A DNA stretch of 64,000 nucleotides from Anthoceros angustus (GCA_010909165.1 MU008150.1:372001-436000); one strand, 5' to 3'; counted from the first letter of the stretch, positions 1 through 12,185 are shown. Numbers and translations: made by a program. The notes: generated from the letters alone by a model not told the origin.

Positions 1-6
1 CCACAG

Positions 7-240
7 TGTACTTCATCTGGCTACGAGTTATGATCTACTAGGAGAATTATCCCAGAATGTACTTCATCTGGCTACGAATCATGGTCTAGAAGGAGAAACA
101 TCCCACAATGTACTTCATCTGGCTATGAGTTATGGTCTACAAGGAGAAACATCCCAGAATGTACTTCATCTGGTTACGAATTATGGTGTACAAGGGGAAA
201 CATCCCACAATGTACTTCATGTGGCTATGAATTATGGTCG
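7..240. repeat. 51-bp tandem repeat, about 4.6 copies
   Basis: The motif TGTACTTCATCTGGCTA recurs at 7, 58, 109, 160 and 211, so the unit is exactly 51 bp. Copies differ by a few substitutions and the last is cut short. Because 51 is divisible by three, the minus strand reads as an open 17-residue repeat. There is no other sign that this is coding. The array touches the window edge and may continue to the left. Confidence 0.9.
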
Positions 241-664
241 GAAATGAGACACCATGCACACCTCCCATGCCATAAACTGTAGCGTGGATGCACAGAATTC
301 GGTCATACATAGGCTTAGCCTCATGTGGAGCCAAATGGAGAAGCCTTACCTCCATGTTGTACCCACGGTGGCGCAAGAACGAAGCTGGCACGTGGGAGGG
401 AGACCGGCGAGGCAAGGGCGAACCCTGCAATTTTACATGCCTTTCTCCGAAGGCCACAAATGTCTTGGTTGCGGTCCCCTCGTGACTCGATGTCGTCATG
501 TTGCTGATGCACAAGAAGATTTCACGATGATGGACACAAAGGTTGTCCTGTCACCCACTTCTGACTACGGTTTAGTGTTGCCTCATCTCATGGCGTTTCC
601 GTGCTAGTGCATCATGCAATGCTGCGTGCTATACGTCAGCGGTTTCGTTTCAGCGGTGGAAGAT
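241..664. other. Intergenic, nothing recognised
   Basis: Short overlapping open frames occur on both strands, but none has a recognisable domain, codon bias or splice context. I see no RNA gene or repeat here. Confidence 0.5.
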
Positions 665-1052
665 GCATTGGGGAGTGAGGAGAAATGACACAAATGGACC
701 CTAAACCTATGCCTAATCCAACACACCGCACCAATGCATTTGCCCCTTGCACCATTGGTTGGGATAGTCCCGGTATGATGCAATGCCATGTATCGGACTC
801 ATTTTCAAGACTGACATATCCATTTCTTTCCACGGCGAGGATTCAGAATCGTACAACCGCCACATTTTGGAGGTGCAGGAGGCATTGGGGAAGGACGAGG
901 AATGACACAAATGGGCCCTAAACCCGTGCCTAGGCGAACACACCGCGCCATTGCATTTGCCCCTTGCACCATTGGTTGGGATAGTCCCGGTAAAATGCAA
1001 TGCCATGTATCGGACTCATTTTGCATACTGACATATCCATTTGTTTTCACAA
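665..1052. repeat. 217-bp tandem duplication
   Basis: GCATTGGGG starts at 665 and again at 882, ATGACACAAATGG at 685 and 902, and CCATGTATCGGACTC at 786 and 1003. All are offset by 217 bp. The second copy loses similarity near 1052. Short frames inside it read alike in both copies only because the DNA is duplicated. Confidence 0.85.
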
Positions 1053-1483
1053 ATTCGCCTGTGCACGAAAGTGGACATCGTTATGCATGTCAGGCAGAGG
1101 GGTCACGAAATTGGCTGGCAAGGATAGCGTGGACCAGACGTTGAACACAAAGCAAATACATTGGGTTTATGCAAGGTTCCGCGCCCGGCTGCGATGTTGG
1201 AATGGAGTTCCCGCTTCTTGACGAATACACATATTGTATGTCTCACCTGAAAACCAAAATCTGACGCATAGAAGGGCATATTGCTGTGATGCATATACGC
1301 CATACGGAGAGGATGCAGGGTCGTGGAACCGACGTATTTGCAAAACGCAAGTACTTCATCTGCCTGCGAATGTTAGTCGCAATTCTACAAAGCCTTCAAG
1401 TTTCATTGCACAATGTGTCATGTGCATCTTGTATATAGGTAAGGAAGAGGGAATTGTTTCTGATGAATCACCCGCCTATACGA
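1053..1483. other. Intergenic, nothing recognised
   Basis: There is no convincing gene, tRNA or repeat. Only short frames without known motifs are visible. Confidence 0.5.
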
Positions 1484-1699
1484 CGATGGGGTGCTTCGCC
1501 CTTTTTTTTTTGTAACGTATGTTGTTTAGATATGTGCACGCTGCAAATAGCTATTTTCACGGACTAAAACCGAGGTGCCACGAGCCCTATTATGAAATGC
1601 CATATAATGAGATGATTGGACAGGGCAGCATGGACTACGTATTCGACAAAGAGCATAGAGACAGGTTGTCGAAGCAGAGAATAGTATAATGGCTTGAAT

Positions 1700-1796
1700 A
1701 GTGTAATTGAACGGCAGTTTGCATATGACAGTGCATAACACATGCAAGATACGTGCGTTCTGCACTGTCATTTGCAAACTGACATTCAATTACACT
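1700..1796. repeat. 36-bp foldback (hairpin) in copy 1 of the 699-bp unit
   Basis: The left arm (1700-1735) and right arm (1761-1796) are reverse complements over 36 positions with 3 mismatches, around a 25-base loop. The left arm starts AGTGTAATTG and the right arm ends CAATTACACT. The shape fits a small foldback or MITE remnant or a miRNA-like stem. The sequence alone does not decide which. Confidence 0.8.
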
Positions 1797-2398
1797 ATGG
1801 TGCACACGAAGAGCATGGGGAATAAGGTCGCCCACGAGACGTGGGAAACGCTTAGACTGATGTACCGATAGACCAATTTCCGTCCACTATTCTCCATTCG
1901 TGGGGACGTTGATACGGTGCACTGGTGAAAATAATGTGGTGTGAGGATGCACAGTTATATGGAGGGCCAGTAGGAGAGGCAAGTGTAGACAAAGTGTCCG
2001 CAACGGTTACCCTTTTTGATATACCACAGTGAAGCATTTGGGGAAAAAAAAGGGGGTAGAATAATAGGAGGTATAAAATAGTTCAACCAATCAAGCGAAG
2101 AACACAGTATATGGATTAATAATAAAATTGGTCATGGGCTGGAGGGTGTCCCCTTCCGCCGGTGCACTTGGGCTATATATGTCGATGGGGTGCTTCGCCC
2201 TTTTTTTTTTGTAACGTATGTTGTTTAGATATGTGCACGCTGCAAATAGCTATTTTCACGGACTAAAACCGAGGTGCCACGAGCCCTATTATGAAATGCC
2301 ATATAATGAGATGATTGGACAGGGCAGCATGGACTACGTATTCGACAAAGAGCATAGAGACAGGTTGTCGAAGCAGAGAATAGTATAATGGCTTGAAT

Positions 2399-2491
2399 AG
2401 TGTAATTGAACGGCAGTTTGCATATGACAGTGCATAACACATGCAAGATACGTGCGTTACGCATATTTGCAAACCGACATTCAATTACACT
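2399..2491. repeat. Same foldback in copy 2, tip degraded
   Basis: The left arm 2399-2434 is identical to the copy 1 arm. The right arm (about 2460-2491) keeps the outer bases but has lost the bases that pair near the loop. The base of the stem still pairs while the tip does not. Confidence 0.75.
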
Positions 2492-2872
2492 ATGGTGCAC
2501 ATAAGAGCATGGGGAATAAGGTCGCCCACGAGGCGTAGAACGCTAGATCGATGTGATAGACCAATTTCCGTCCACTATTCTCCATTAAGTGGGACGTTGA
2601 TACGGGTGGTAAAATGAATGTGGTGTGAGGATGCAGTTATATGGAGGGCCGAGGAGAGGCAAGTGTAGACAAAGTGTCCAGACAAGCAGTTACCCTTTTG
2701 ATATACCATGGAAGCATTTGGGGAAAAAAAGGGGTAGAATAATAGGAGGTATAAAATAGTTCAACCAATCAAGCGAAGAACACAGTATATGGATTAATAA
2801 TAAAATTGGTCATGGGCTGGAGGGTGTCCCCTTCCGCCGGTGCACTTGGGCTATATATGTCGATGGGGTGCG

Positions 2873-4370
2873 ATAAAAACCAATAAAATCAGCCCAAAAA
2901 ACAATGCGCTCCACACCTTTCGGCTGCCGTAAAATGGCACGCAAAAACGGTGTGAGAATAAGGGGGTGGCAGATATAGTGAATAATGTATTCTGACAAAT
3001 GGTGCTATACACCCTTTTGAGGAGATGCCCTTTATTCATATGGAGGGAAATAAGGGCTTGACAAGAGCCTATGAGGCGCGAACGCAAGGTGAAACATGCC
3101 AAGGTGCGCCTTAATTCGCCTTGCGCCTGCGCACGTGAGGTGCCATCCTTCTCCTGGAGGACGATACGGGGTAATTTTCCATGCCTACGGTGGGGTGACA
3201 GGGGAGGGAGGGGGTGGGGTTCCGGCCTGCAGCACAGCAGGCGATGGGTGAGGCAAAGTTTTGGCGTCGCAGAGGTTGGGAAAGGCAAGTTGGGTGCAAT
3301 GGGTGAGGAAATGGGCAACGCATCGCCATACTGCGTGCGTCGAGAGCTTGGATGAACACAATGGCGGAAAAGACGGCCTCAATCGGGCCGGCCGTATAAC
3401 CTCTACCAAGAATCAAAGACTTGAGTTGGAAAAGAACAGTTGCAATAGCCGTGGCGACTCTTGAGCGCACACTATTCCTACCGACGGCAACCGCCAAAAG
3501 CAGGAGACGACTCGGCTGGCTAAACCCTCCACGCTGCACCGAGTTTTGCGACGCCTTCGGGAGGGACGATGAGGAACCCGCGATCACTTGCGACTATGAG
3601 TGGCGGCGGCCATCCTAGGTAGGTTGTAGAGTGGGTGCGGCCGCATCATCCACGGGAGGTTCATGTGCTTTGGATGCGATGCATCGACGCATTACCTTGC
3701 GTGTAGGTGCAATGATGGTCGTGCCCGGTTGTGTCAAGGCTCTCACAGCCCACGTAACGGGTGTACGACATCAAGCGGGCTGGAAGATAGGTGGAGATGC
3801 AATGCCGCAGAGTACATCATCGGTGGCCCATGGTTCCCATCAACTATAGGAGCTCTCGAGTTTTGGACTTTGTTGAGGACCATCGAGCCAATGCTGAATG
3901 GAGGTATCGAGAGAAACTTATTCTATACCACCCGCACCGGCGGGGGATAAACGGGATGGAGTGGCGGTGGACAAAATTCACGGCGAGGCGCTTACCGCCC
4001 CGTGGAGTGCCATGTTTTCATGCATCAGTTTTGTGATTGGCCACCCAAATGGAAGGTGAATTATACCCGGGGAGTGTGGCGACTCACCGATACAAACGCC
4101 GCACAATCCCGTGTCGTTGTAGGAAGAGGTCCGCTTCCCATGGGGAAATAGGCCTCCGTTCCGCGCTTCGTGTGATTCTTACCTCACTTTGCGCTGTCAC
4201 CTCAACGCACATACGCCTAACTACTGCAACGTTCACTGACAGCCCAGATGGCCAAACGCTTAGGACCTGTTGTCTGTGACGTTTCACATTCGTCACTCAC
4301 ACTTCCCCTTTCTCTCTCCACTCACGCTACCATCATCGCCTTAGGGAAGACGCTGGTTACATGCCCCGAC
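2873..4370. other. Non-genic stretch
   Basis: Open frames up to about 158 codons occur on both strands (for example 3111-3587 minus, 3071-3355 plus), but they overlap each other and show no domain. I found no RNA gene. The segment leads into the GC-rich block. Confidence 0.4.
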
Positions 4371-5004
4371 CTCCTCCGCTCGCTGGGCCTCTCCGTCCGG
4401 CTCAGACGCCTCCCGAGTTCCTCCGCCACACGCCCAAATGCTCGGCGGGTCGCGGCCCGGACGAGCACGGGTCACCGCCACCCTTCCCCGCACACACCAC
4501 AACACGCTAGGTCCGGCCACCAGACCTCGATCAATCTCCCGAGCCGCCGTGGCTCGCCTGACTCAGACTCACGTTAGCAAGAAGACACACAAAGGTCTGC
4601 AAGAACGCGATCAACACCAAGAGAAAGATGATTTATCTGTATGCCTTAGCCTCTTATACTACGCCAAGGTCGGCGCCTTTATTACACCTCTATTCGAGCC
4701 GAGGGCCACCGCCCTAACCGCCGCCTACTACCGCCTATTCCGCCTATCGCTGGCTTGGGGGCCGGGATGGCCTCGATTCCTTCTTGGCACCGGCCCAAAG
4801 CCGAGCCCCGCTCACAATCGGATGATCCGCGAGGCGGACCCTTCCTCTTCCCGAGGGTCTCAGTCGCGCACCCGCGGCCTGACAACGGCCACCACCAAGT
4901 CTTCCTCGTCCTCCCTCTTCTCAAGGGCCCTCGCGCAAGGCCTCCAAGGATCTGCTGGCCGGTGGATCGTGGCTCTCCCCACTCCCGAGTTTGGACCTCG
5001 TGAC

Positions 5005-5215
5005 TGCCTCGACCGAGTCCGACCTCTAGGTCCGGCCTTCCTCCGGGTCCGGCCTCCGCCTCCGGGTCCGGCCCTGGGCCGGACTTGCCTCCGGGTCCGG
5101 CCTGACCCAACCTTCCTCGGGTCCGGACCTCGTGGTCCTGACTACTAGAGTCCTGATCCCTAAGTCCAGATTTCGGGGCCGGACCCTGATCCGCCTTTCT
5201 GAGTCCGGACAAAGT
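5005..5215. repeat. GGTCCGG-rich minisatellite
   Basis: Irregular repeats of CTCCGGGTCCGGCC and shortened forms are visible, with GTCCGG recurring at short intervals. This is the most repetitive part of the left third of the GC-rich block. Confidence 0.7.
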
Positions 5216-8208
5216 CCGACCTCGTGCCCCGGCATGCCTCCTCACCGGCTAGTCACGGGTTCATCCATCGAGCCTCCCTTGGTTCCCGAATGCCCGCTGC
5301 ACCCTTTCCCTTCCTCTCCAAGATCCTCCCTCTTCCTTCCATGCGAGGGTGCCGAGTGCTTACCTCCTGCAGGCCCTTCCTCCTCCTGCCTCCTCCGCCT
5401 CCTCGCCATTATCAAACAGCCCTAGGACTCCTGTGTTGCCCCCGGTCCGCCCTCTCTCGCCTCCTTCCATCCTTCCGAAGTCCACCTCCGCCTAGGGTGG
5501 CGCAGACCTCCAGAGCCTTGAGGAGCTCTGCGTGGTAGTAGGCGGTCGGAATCGACTTGTCAATCGCCTCCACATGAGCCGAGCACCCAGCATTCTCCTC
5601 CAGAGGTGCTCCAAGAATCGAGCAGATCGCTCACCGCCTGCCTCCGGGCCAAGCTTACCACCGAGGCGGGCGGACTTTGAGGCCGTCAAGGCTGCCTCAG
5701 TTACCTCTTGCAACCTTCGCCGCCGACGCTCTCCTCCTCCTGCTGTTCCAGCCCGCCGCTTATGGGCCATGGAGCCGAGCTCCCTTCGCCTCGCAACCGG
5801 ACGAGCAATCGTAGCCTCCTCCAAGGCTTTCTTCCTCCGCCTATTCTTTCCTGAGGTCCTCCACTTCCTTCTCCAGGCGGGCGGTATCCCGTCAGGCTCA
5901 CGGCTTCCTCCACATCCGCCGCAACCTTGCGACGCCGAACTCCTTGCACCGCCGCCATTCTCCTCCGTCTTCAAGCGGAGCTGGAGGCGCCACCTCGTCA
6001 AGTCTTGGATTCTCTCGCTGAGAACCCCCGCCCGATGCATCTTGGAGTTGCAACCCAAGGTGTCCTTCTTGTCCTCCAGCCTCCCGCCGCCTCTTCTACT
6101 CCCGCACTGCACTCGAGGTCCCCAATCTCCCGGGTCTTGGCCTCGATGCCTCCTCACGGCCACTGCTCGGCCTTGTTGGCCGTGGCTCTCGGCCGCCTCC
6201 ACCGGCCCGATCACGCCGATAGTGATCGCGATCGGCCGCCTCCGGCCTCCGCCTGGCCACCTTCACCGAGCCTCCGCCTTGGCTCGTCCACGGCCGCCTC
6301 TGAGATCCCGCGCCTGCTCGGCGCCCAAGGCCCTTCGCTCGCCGCCGACGCCTCCTCGCCGCAGAGGTCCTCCGCCCGCTTGGGCCTCCGCCTCCTCCTC
6401 CACCGAAGGAATTTGGTCCGGCCTGCGATGGACCAGACTCCTCTCGCCTCCCGGCTTCTTCCTCAATCCGCCGAGAGCTTCGCCTTCCTTCGCCTCCGGC
6501 CTCCCTCCAGCTGCTCACTGGAGGAGTACCATGCGCCCGGTGGCTTCCACCTCCGGGTCTTCTCGGCCATCCCAAGCAGTATCCTGTGAGCATACCGTCC
6601 CATGACGGTAGCTGTGACCCGCCGTGTTTCTTCCACGGCCGTGAGGCTCCCACAAAGTCCGTGGAGCCAGATCTCACGGTCCGTCAAGGACCTCCATACC
6701 GCAGCCCGAGTAAGTCCGGACTGGGTTCTCGACCCAATCAGACCCTTAGGTCCCGAGGCCGAGCTCCAAGCTTCCTCCTGGCCCTTTTGGTCATGAGCTC
6801 CTTCTCCGCCTTTTCCTCCCGGGCTCGGAGGTGATGGAGTCCGGAGCACGCCTTTGCCCCTTCCGCCGGGCGACAGACCGGCTCGATGCGGCCGCCGCTG
6901 TCCTCTCGCCTCGGCCCCTTTCGCCTCCCATCGCTTCCTCCGCTTGCCACTCCGCCGGCAGGGAAGAGGTACTGCACCGACCGGGTGCCGCTGGTAGCCG
7001 TGGTCTTGCGTCTCTTGGCTCTCTCACAGTCGGGGCTCCTCGGTAGGAGTGATGGCCGTGGCTCTCTCGGCCGCCTCCCTCCACGGTTCCGATCCGATAG
7101 TGATCGCGATCGGCCGCCGCCGTGGCCTCCGCCTCCTTGGCCACCTTCACCGAGCCTCTCCGGCTTGGCTCTGGTCGGTCAGGCTGCCTCGCGAGATCCG
7201 CGCCCGTTCGCGGGCTCGCTTCTGCTGCGCTCGCCCCTCTGCTGCGGTCCTCCGCCCGCTTGGGCCTCCTTGGCCTTCATTTGTTCCTCGGTGAAGGAAT
7301 TTAGTCCGGTCCTTGCGGATGGACGGACCTCCCTCTCGCCTCCCGTTTTCCTTCCTCAATCGGCCGAGGCTTGGCCTTCCTTCTCGCCTCACAGGCTCCC
7401 TCCAGCTGCTCACTGGAGGAGTACCATGCGCCTCGGGTGGCTTCCACCTCCGGGTCTTCTCGGCCATCCCTTGAGACCCCAGGCATACCGTCCATGGCAG
7501 GACCGCCGTGTTTCTTCCACGGCCGCCGTGAGGCTCCCACAAAGTCCGTGGCGGGGCCGGCATCTCAGTCGTCAGGACCTCCATACCATGATCCGGAGCA
7601 AGTCGGTGGGTTCTCGGACAATCGGGACCCTTAGGTCACGAGTCTTGGCTCGGCTTCCCCTCCTTGGCCCTTTTGGCGCGAGCTCCTTCTCGCCCTTTTC
7701 CTCCACAGGGCTCGGCGGAGGTGATGGAGTCAGGAGCACGCCCTTTGCCCCTTCACATCGGCGGGACCCGGCTCTGGATCTGCTGCCGGTGTCCTCCTCC
7801 TCCACAGGCGTCCCTTTACGCCTCCTTCTTGCTTCCGCTTCTTGCCACTCGTCGGCGGGGAAGAAATCCGGCCCAGGGTGCAGCGTTGGTAGCCGTGGTC
7901 TTGCGTCTCTTGGCTCTCTCACAGTCGGCGGGGCTCCTCGGTAGGAGTGATGGATGGCGGGCTGCTTGGGGTCAGGCACTTCTGTGGTGGCTGGTTGGGG
8001 CACGAAGGAGGCGGGGTGCTTCCCATACTTCCACAGGTGGTGAGGGTCCGTTCAGGGCGTATGGAGTCAGGAATCCTCGATCGTCCTCCTCCAGTCCGTT
8101 TGGTTTTCGGCGGGGCCTCCTCCCTCGGCGCCCTTGCCGCTCCACTTGGCGGGGCCTCGGTCCTTTCGGGCGCTCGCTCAAGCTCTCCTTCCTTGAGGAG
8201 CTCGAAAT

Positions 8209-8236
8209 GCCCCCATACATGGATCGGTATGGGGGC
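8209..8236. repeat. Perfect 10-bp stem hairpin
   Basis: GCCCCCATAC and GTATGGGGGC flank an 8-base loop. The same hairpin occurs at 9129-9156, and a decayed form near 10404-10431. Confidence 0.75.
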
Positions 8237-9128
8237 CCAGATGGCGAGGCTTCGGTCTGAGCTTGCGAGCCTCACAGCTAAGCCGAAGATAATCCTTCCT
8301 CAATCGGCGAGAGCTTGGCCTTCCTTCTCGCCTCACAGGCTCCCTCCAGCTGCTCACTGGAGGTACCATGCGCCTCGGGTGGCTTCACCTCACAGGTCTT
8401 CTCGGCCATCCCCGAGACCCCAGGCATACCGTCCATGGCGGTAGCAGGACCGCCGTGTTTCTTCCACGGCGGCTAGTGAGGCTCCCACAAAGTCCGTGGC
8501 GGGGCCGGCATCTCCTGATCCGTCAGGACCTCCATACGGATCGGAGCAAGTCGGGGGGTTCTCGGACAATCGGGACCCTTAGGTCACGAGTCTTTGCTCG
8601 GCTTCCCCTCCTTGGCCCTTTTGGCGCGAGCTCCTTCTCCGCCCTTTTCCTCCACAGGGCTCGGCGGAGGTGATGGAGTCAGGAGCCGCCCCTTCACAGC
8701 GGCGGGACCCGGCTCTGGATCTGCTGCCGGTGTCCTCCTCCACAGGCGTCCCTTCGCCTCCTTCTTGCTTCCTCCTTCTTGCCACTCCGTCGGCGGAAGA
8801 AATCTTGCACCGGCCCAGGGTGCCGTTAAGTGGTCTTGCGTCTCTTGGCTCTCTCACAGTCGGGGCTCCTCGGTAGGAGTGATGGATGGCGCTGTCAGCT
8901 TCTTTGGGCATTTGGTTGGGGCACGGAAAGGAGGCGGGGTGCTTCCCATACTTCCACAGGTGGTGAGGGGTCCGTTCAGGGCGTATGGGTCGGAATCCTC
9001 GATCGTCCTCCTCCCGTCCGTTTGGTTTTCGACGGCCTCCTCCCTCGGCGCCCTTGCCGCTCCACTTGGCGGGGCCTCGGTCCTTTCGGGCGCTCGCTCA
9101 AGCTCTCCTTCCTTGAGGAGCTCGAAAT

Positions 9129-9156
9129 GCCCCCATACATGGATCGGTATGGGGGC
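9129..9156. repeat. Second copy of the 10-bp stem hairpin
   Basis: It is identical in stem and loop to the hairpin at 8209-8236 and sits at the equivalent place in the next 0.9-kb unit. Confidence 0.75.
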
Positions 9157-9179
9157 CGGATAAGGCTTCTCGGTCTGAG

Positions 9180-11220
9180 CTTGCGAGCCTCACAGCTAAG
9201 CCGGGCGAAGATAATCCTTCCCAGTCCGCCCTCTTCCCCAGCTGCGTGCGGGGCCAGGATTATCACCAAGGTGATCCACCTTGGTAGTAGGTTCCGATGG
9301 ACAATGATCCGGGCCACCGCCTCCTCCACCGGCCCGATCACGCCGATAGTGATCGCGATCGGCCGCCTCCTCCACAGGGTCCGGCCCCTGTGCCTTAGCA
9401 TCGCTGGCTGGCCCTATCTTCCCTTCGCCTTGAGGGGCCCGCACCACTCCCCTCTTCCTCCTTGGGGCGGTAGGCCGCCTCAGACCTCCAAGGTCCATCG
9501 CCTTGGGTCCTCCCGAGGTTCTTGACCGCACCTCCTTATTGACCGCCAAGATCTTCCGCAACTCCCGACCAGAGTGACACTATCAAATGTCCGCACTATC
9601 CGAACACATCCAAATGCCACTCCCGCACCACTCCCGCCTCGGAGCCAGAGCCCAAAGTCCGGATAGCGCGGGTCACAATGTTGCGCCCACAAGGTTCCAT
9701 GGCTCCCAAACTTCCGCGGGCTTTTGGGTGCCATCGCCTTCCTCCCTTGCCGCCGAGCCGCTTGTGAGACCGCCGGCACGCTGCGCCCGCCGCTCGCCGC
9801 CTCCGACCTCAACGGTGAGCCAAGACGCCCGAGTGTCCCACGAGATACCGCCAGAGCCGGATCGGAGCGCAAGAGATCGCGAGAATTGTCTCGAGGTCGC
9901 GAACAAATGACCTTCTTCCGCGACCACGCCGGGCGAAGATAATCCTTCCTCCTTGGGGCGGTTGTAGGCCGCCTCAGACCTCCAAGGTCCATCGCCTTCC
10001 TTCGCCTCCGCCTCCACTTCCTTCTCCGCCTCCTCCTCCCGCCGCCTCCTTGGGGCGGTTGTAGGCCGCCTCAGACCTCCAAGGTCCATCGCCTTCCTTC
10101 TCCGCCTCCGCCTCCACTTCCTTCTCGCCCTCCTTGGCCCTTTTGGCGCGAGCTCCTTCTCCGCCTCAGACCTCCAAGGTCCATCGCCTTCCTCCTTGGG
10201 GCGGTTGTAGGCCGCCTCCTCCGCCTCGGTCCTTGCGGATGGACGGACCTCCCTCTCCGCCTCCTCCCTCGGCGCCCTTGCCCGCCTCCTCCCGAGTCCG
10301 CTTGGTTTTCGACGACCGCCTCCTCCGGCCGCCTTGCCCGCCTCCACTTCCGGCAGGCCAGCCCTTTCCCGAGCGCCAAGCTCTCCTTCCGAGGAGTTCA
10401 AATGCCCCCATACATGGATCGTGCATGGGGATGCCTGATGGCGAAGGCTTCGCCCCGAGCTATGAGCCTCGCTAAACCGGGCGAAGATAATCCTTCCTCA
10501 TTTCCCCGGCCGCAAAGGTGAATACTAATAGATTATCACCAAGGTGATCCACCTTGGTGAGTAGGTTCGATGGACAATGATCCGCCACCGCCTCGACTCG
10601 ACCGTCCAACAGTCGGATATCGCCCAACCACAGGGTCCGCTATGCGCCCCTGTGCCTTAGCATCGCTGTGGGGCCCTATCTTCCCTTCGCCTTGAGGGGC
10701 CCGCACCACTCCCCTCTTCCTCCTTGGGGCGGCGCCTCAGACCTCCAAGGTCCATCGCCTTGGGTCCTCCCGAGGTTCTTGACCGCACCTCCTTATTGAC
10801 CGCCAAGATCTTCCTGCAAACTCGACCGTAGTGACACTATCAAATGTCCGCACTATCCGAACACATCCAAATGCCACTGCACCACCCTCCCGCCTCGGAG
10901 CCAGAGCCCAAAGTCCGGATAGCGCCGGTCACAATGTTGCGCCCACAAGGTTCCATGGCTCCCAAACTTCCGCTGGCTTTTGGGTGCCATCGCCTTCCTC
11001 CTTGGTTGTCAGAGCCGCTTGTGAGACGCCGGCGCACGCTGGCCACGCTCCGACCTCGACCAACGGTGAGCCGCGCCAAGACGCCCGAGTGTCCCACGAG
11101 ATACCGCCAGAGAGCCGGATCGGAGCGCAAGAGATCGCGAGAATTGTCTCGAGGTCAATGAAATGACCTTCTTCCGCGACCACGCCGGAGTAACCGGGCT
11201 GAGGGCGCTTCCCGTCTGTG
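9180..11220. repeat. About 1.26-kb direct repeat pair inside the GC block
   Basis: GATTATCACC with its following hairpin lies at 9258 and 10531. TGACACTATCAAATGTCCGC lies at 9575 and 10832. The text with GTTGCGCCCACAAGG follows in both. Offsets of 1273 and 1257 bp show small indels between copies. Copy A is about 9180-9960 and copy B about 10455-11220. The sequence between them is filled with short duplicates of the module containing CTCCAAGGTCCATCGCC. Confidence 0.8.
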
Positions 11221-11550
11221 AATCGCGAGGTCCGCATGGCTTACTCGCCCCACGCCGCACAGACCGCCTTACGCCGCCACACTGCCCCACGCCGCACTGG
11301 GCGTGAATACCGCTATAACGCCTAAGGTTACGGCCCGACCCGCCGCATGCCCGCCTCCACTGTGGTCGCCCACGTGGCGCCGCCAGTCCGCACGCCCACC
11401 CTAAGTTACCGCGATTTATCCCGCCTCGGTCTCGGAGTGGGTCCGGACTTATCCTGCTACTGTCGCCGCCATCGAGGCCTAGGTACGCTCCTCACCCGAG
11501 TCCGAGTATACTCCGAGTGCCGTCCGAGTGCTAACCGTGCTTATTTCCCC

Positions 11551-11588
11551 TTTTCGCCTCATTTTATCCTTTTCGCCTCATTTTATCC
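11551..11588. repeat. 19-bp tandem duplication at the right edge of the GC block
   Basis: TTTTCGCCTCATTTTATCC occurs twice in immediate succession. It marks the place where composition changes from GC-rich to mixed. Confidence 0.85.
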
Positions 11589-11668
11589 TTTACTCCTACA
11601 AAAACAAAACCCTACCTAATTTCTAACTCTGTAAGCAAGTCCAGAGTCCATGTGAGCCACCGCAATGG

Positions 11669-11980
11669 ATGACATGCGTTTGCCTCAGACAAAAAGAATG
11701 CAATGTAGGGCAAATCGATTTGGTGGAAAGATGGCCCAGGAGGTTCCATGAGTTGGTGGATTTCGTGCGATATGCGGAGCTCAATTGGAATGAGAAGACC
11801 GCAGCGCTGTTCGATGAGATTAACTTGCAGACGAAAGCCCATGTGGTGGCATATTTGGCAGATGTGCGCGCTCGAGGCGAGGAGCACTCGGAGCCCAACG
11901 CTTGCAAGGCGCCCGTAATCATAGTCTTTGGGTGCAACCGCAGAGGCGGGCGTACCGCAGAGGAGCATTACCGCATTTAG
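11669..11980 (+). CDS. Unrecognised reading frame
   Basis: This is an open frame of 103 codons. Its middle part looks protein-like, with regular charged and hydrophobic spacing and the stretch VERWPRRFHELVDFVRY. I do not recognise a family. It lies at the left end of the 11.6-16.9 kb segment and could be an exon or remnant of the same mobile unit as the integrase. No start context or splice partner could be fixed. Confidence 0.25.
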   Translation: MTCVCLRQKECNVGQIDLVERWPRRFHELVDFVRYAELNWNEKTAALFDEINLQTKAHVVAYLADVRARGEEHSEPNACKAPVIIVFGCNRRGGRTAEEHYRI

Positions 11981-12185
11981 CCAGAGCCGCACTTTACCAG
12001 GCCGCATGTAATGCGCATTCACGCTTCGCACCGAGTTGTGTTCGGTGCAAATTGTGTGTAGATGATAAGAACGCAAGCCGGGTGTTAGGGGTTAGGTGCG
12101 ACGCCACTTGGAAGGGAGCGCACGAGGGGCCGCGGTGAAGCGGCGGGTGTAAGCCGCATCCGCGACGACTACTGCTACACGGAAT

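Larger units (their letters stand above)
1484..2872. repeat. About 700-bp direct tandem duplication
   Basis: Copy 1 runs 1484-2182 and copy 2 from 2183 to about 2862. Both open with CGATGGGGTGCTTCGCCC and a T-run, and both close with the same stretch ending GGGCTATATATGT. The first 11 bases of the unit occur a third time at the end (about 2862). Copy 2 has several small deletions in its right half. No gene is recognised inside. Each copy carries the foldback annotated separately. Confidence 0.92.
4371..11610. repeat. GC-rich, internally duplicated low-complexity block
   Basis: About 7.2 kb is dominated by CCTCC, CCGCC and TCCGG words and strongly unlike its flanks. From about 6.1 to 9.2 kb there are three units of about 0.9 kb. 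CTCCCTCCAGCTGCTCACTG occurs at 6501, 7396 and 8340, and CTCCTCGGTAGGAGTGATGG at 7036, 7934 and 8866. A second unit of about 1.26 kb occurs twice. Many long frames exist on both strands because CG-rich triplets avoid stops. The minus strand reads as Glu/Arg/Lys-rich coiled-coil-like sequence broken by frameshifts. That is compatible with a decayed transposon protein, but I recognise no family. Confidence 0.75.

Noticed and set aside
4438-11166. Many long open frames on both strands of the GC-rich block (up to 357 codons)
   Set aside because: They overlap each other in several frames, follow the repeat structure rather than any domain, and exist because stop codons are rare in CCN/GGN-rich DNA.
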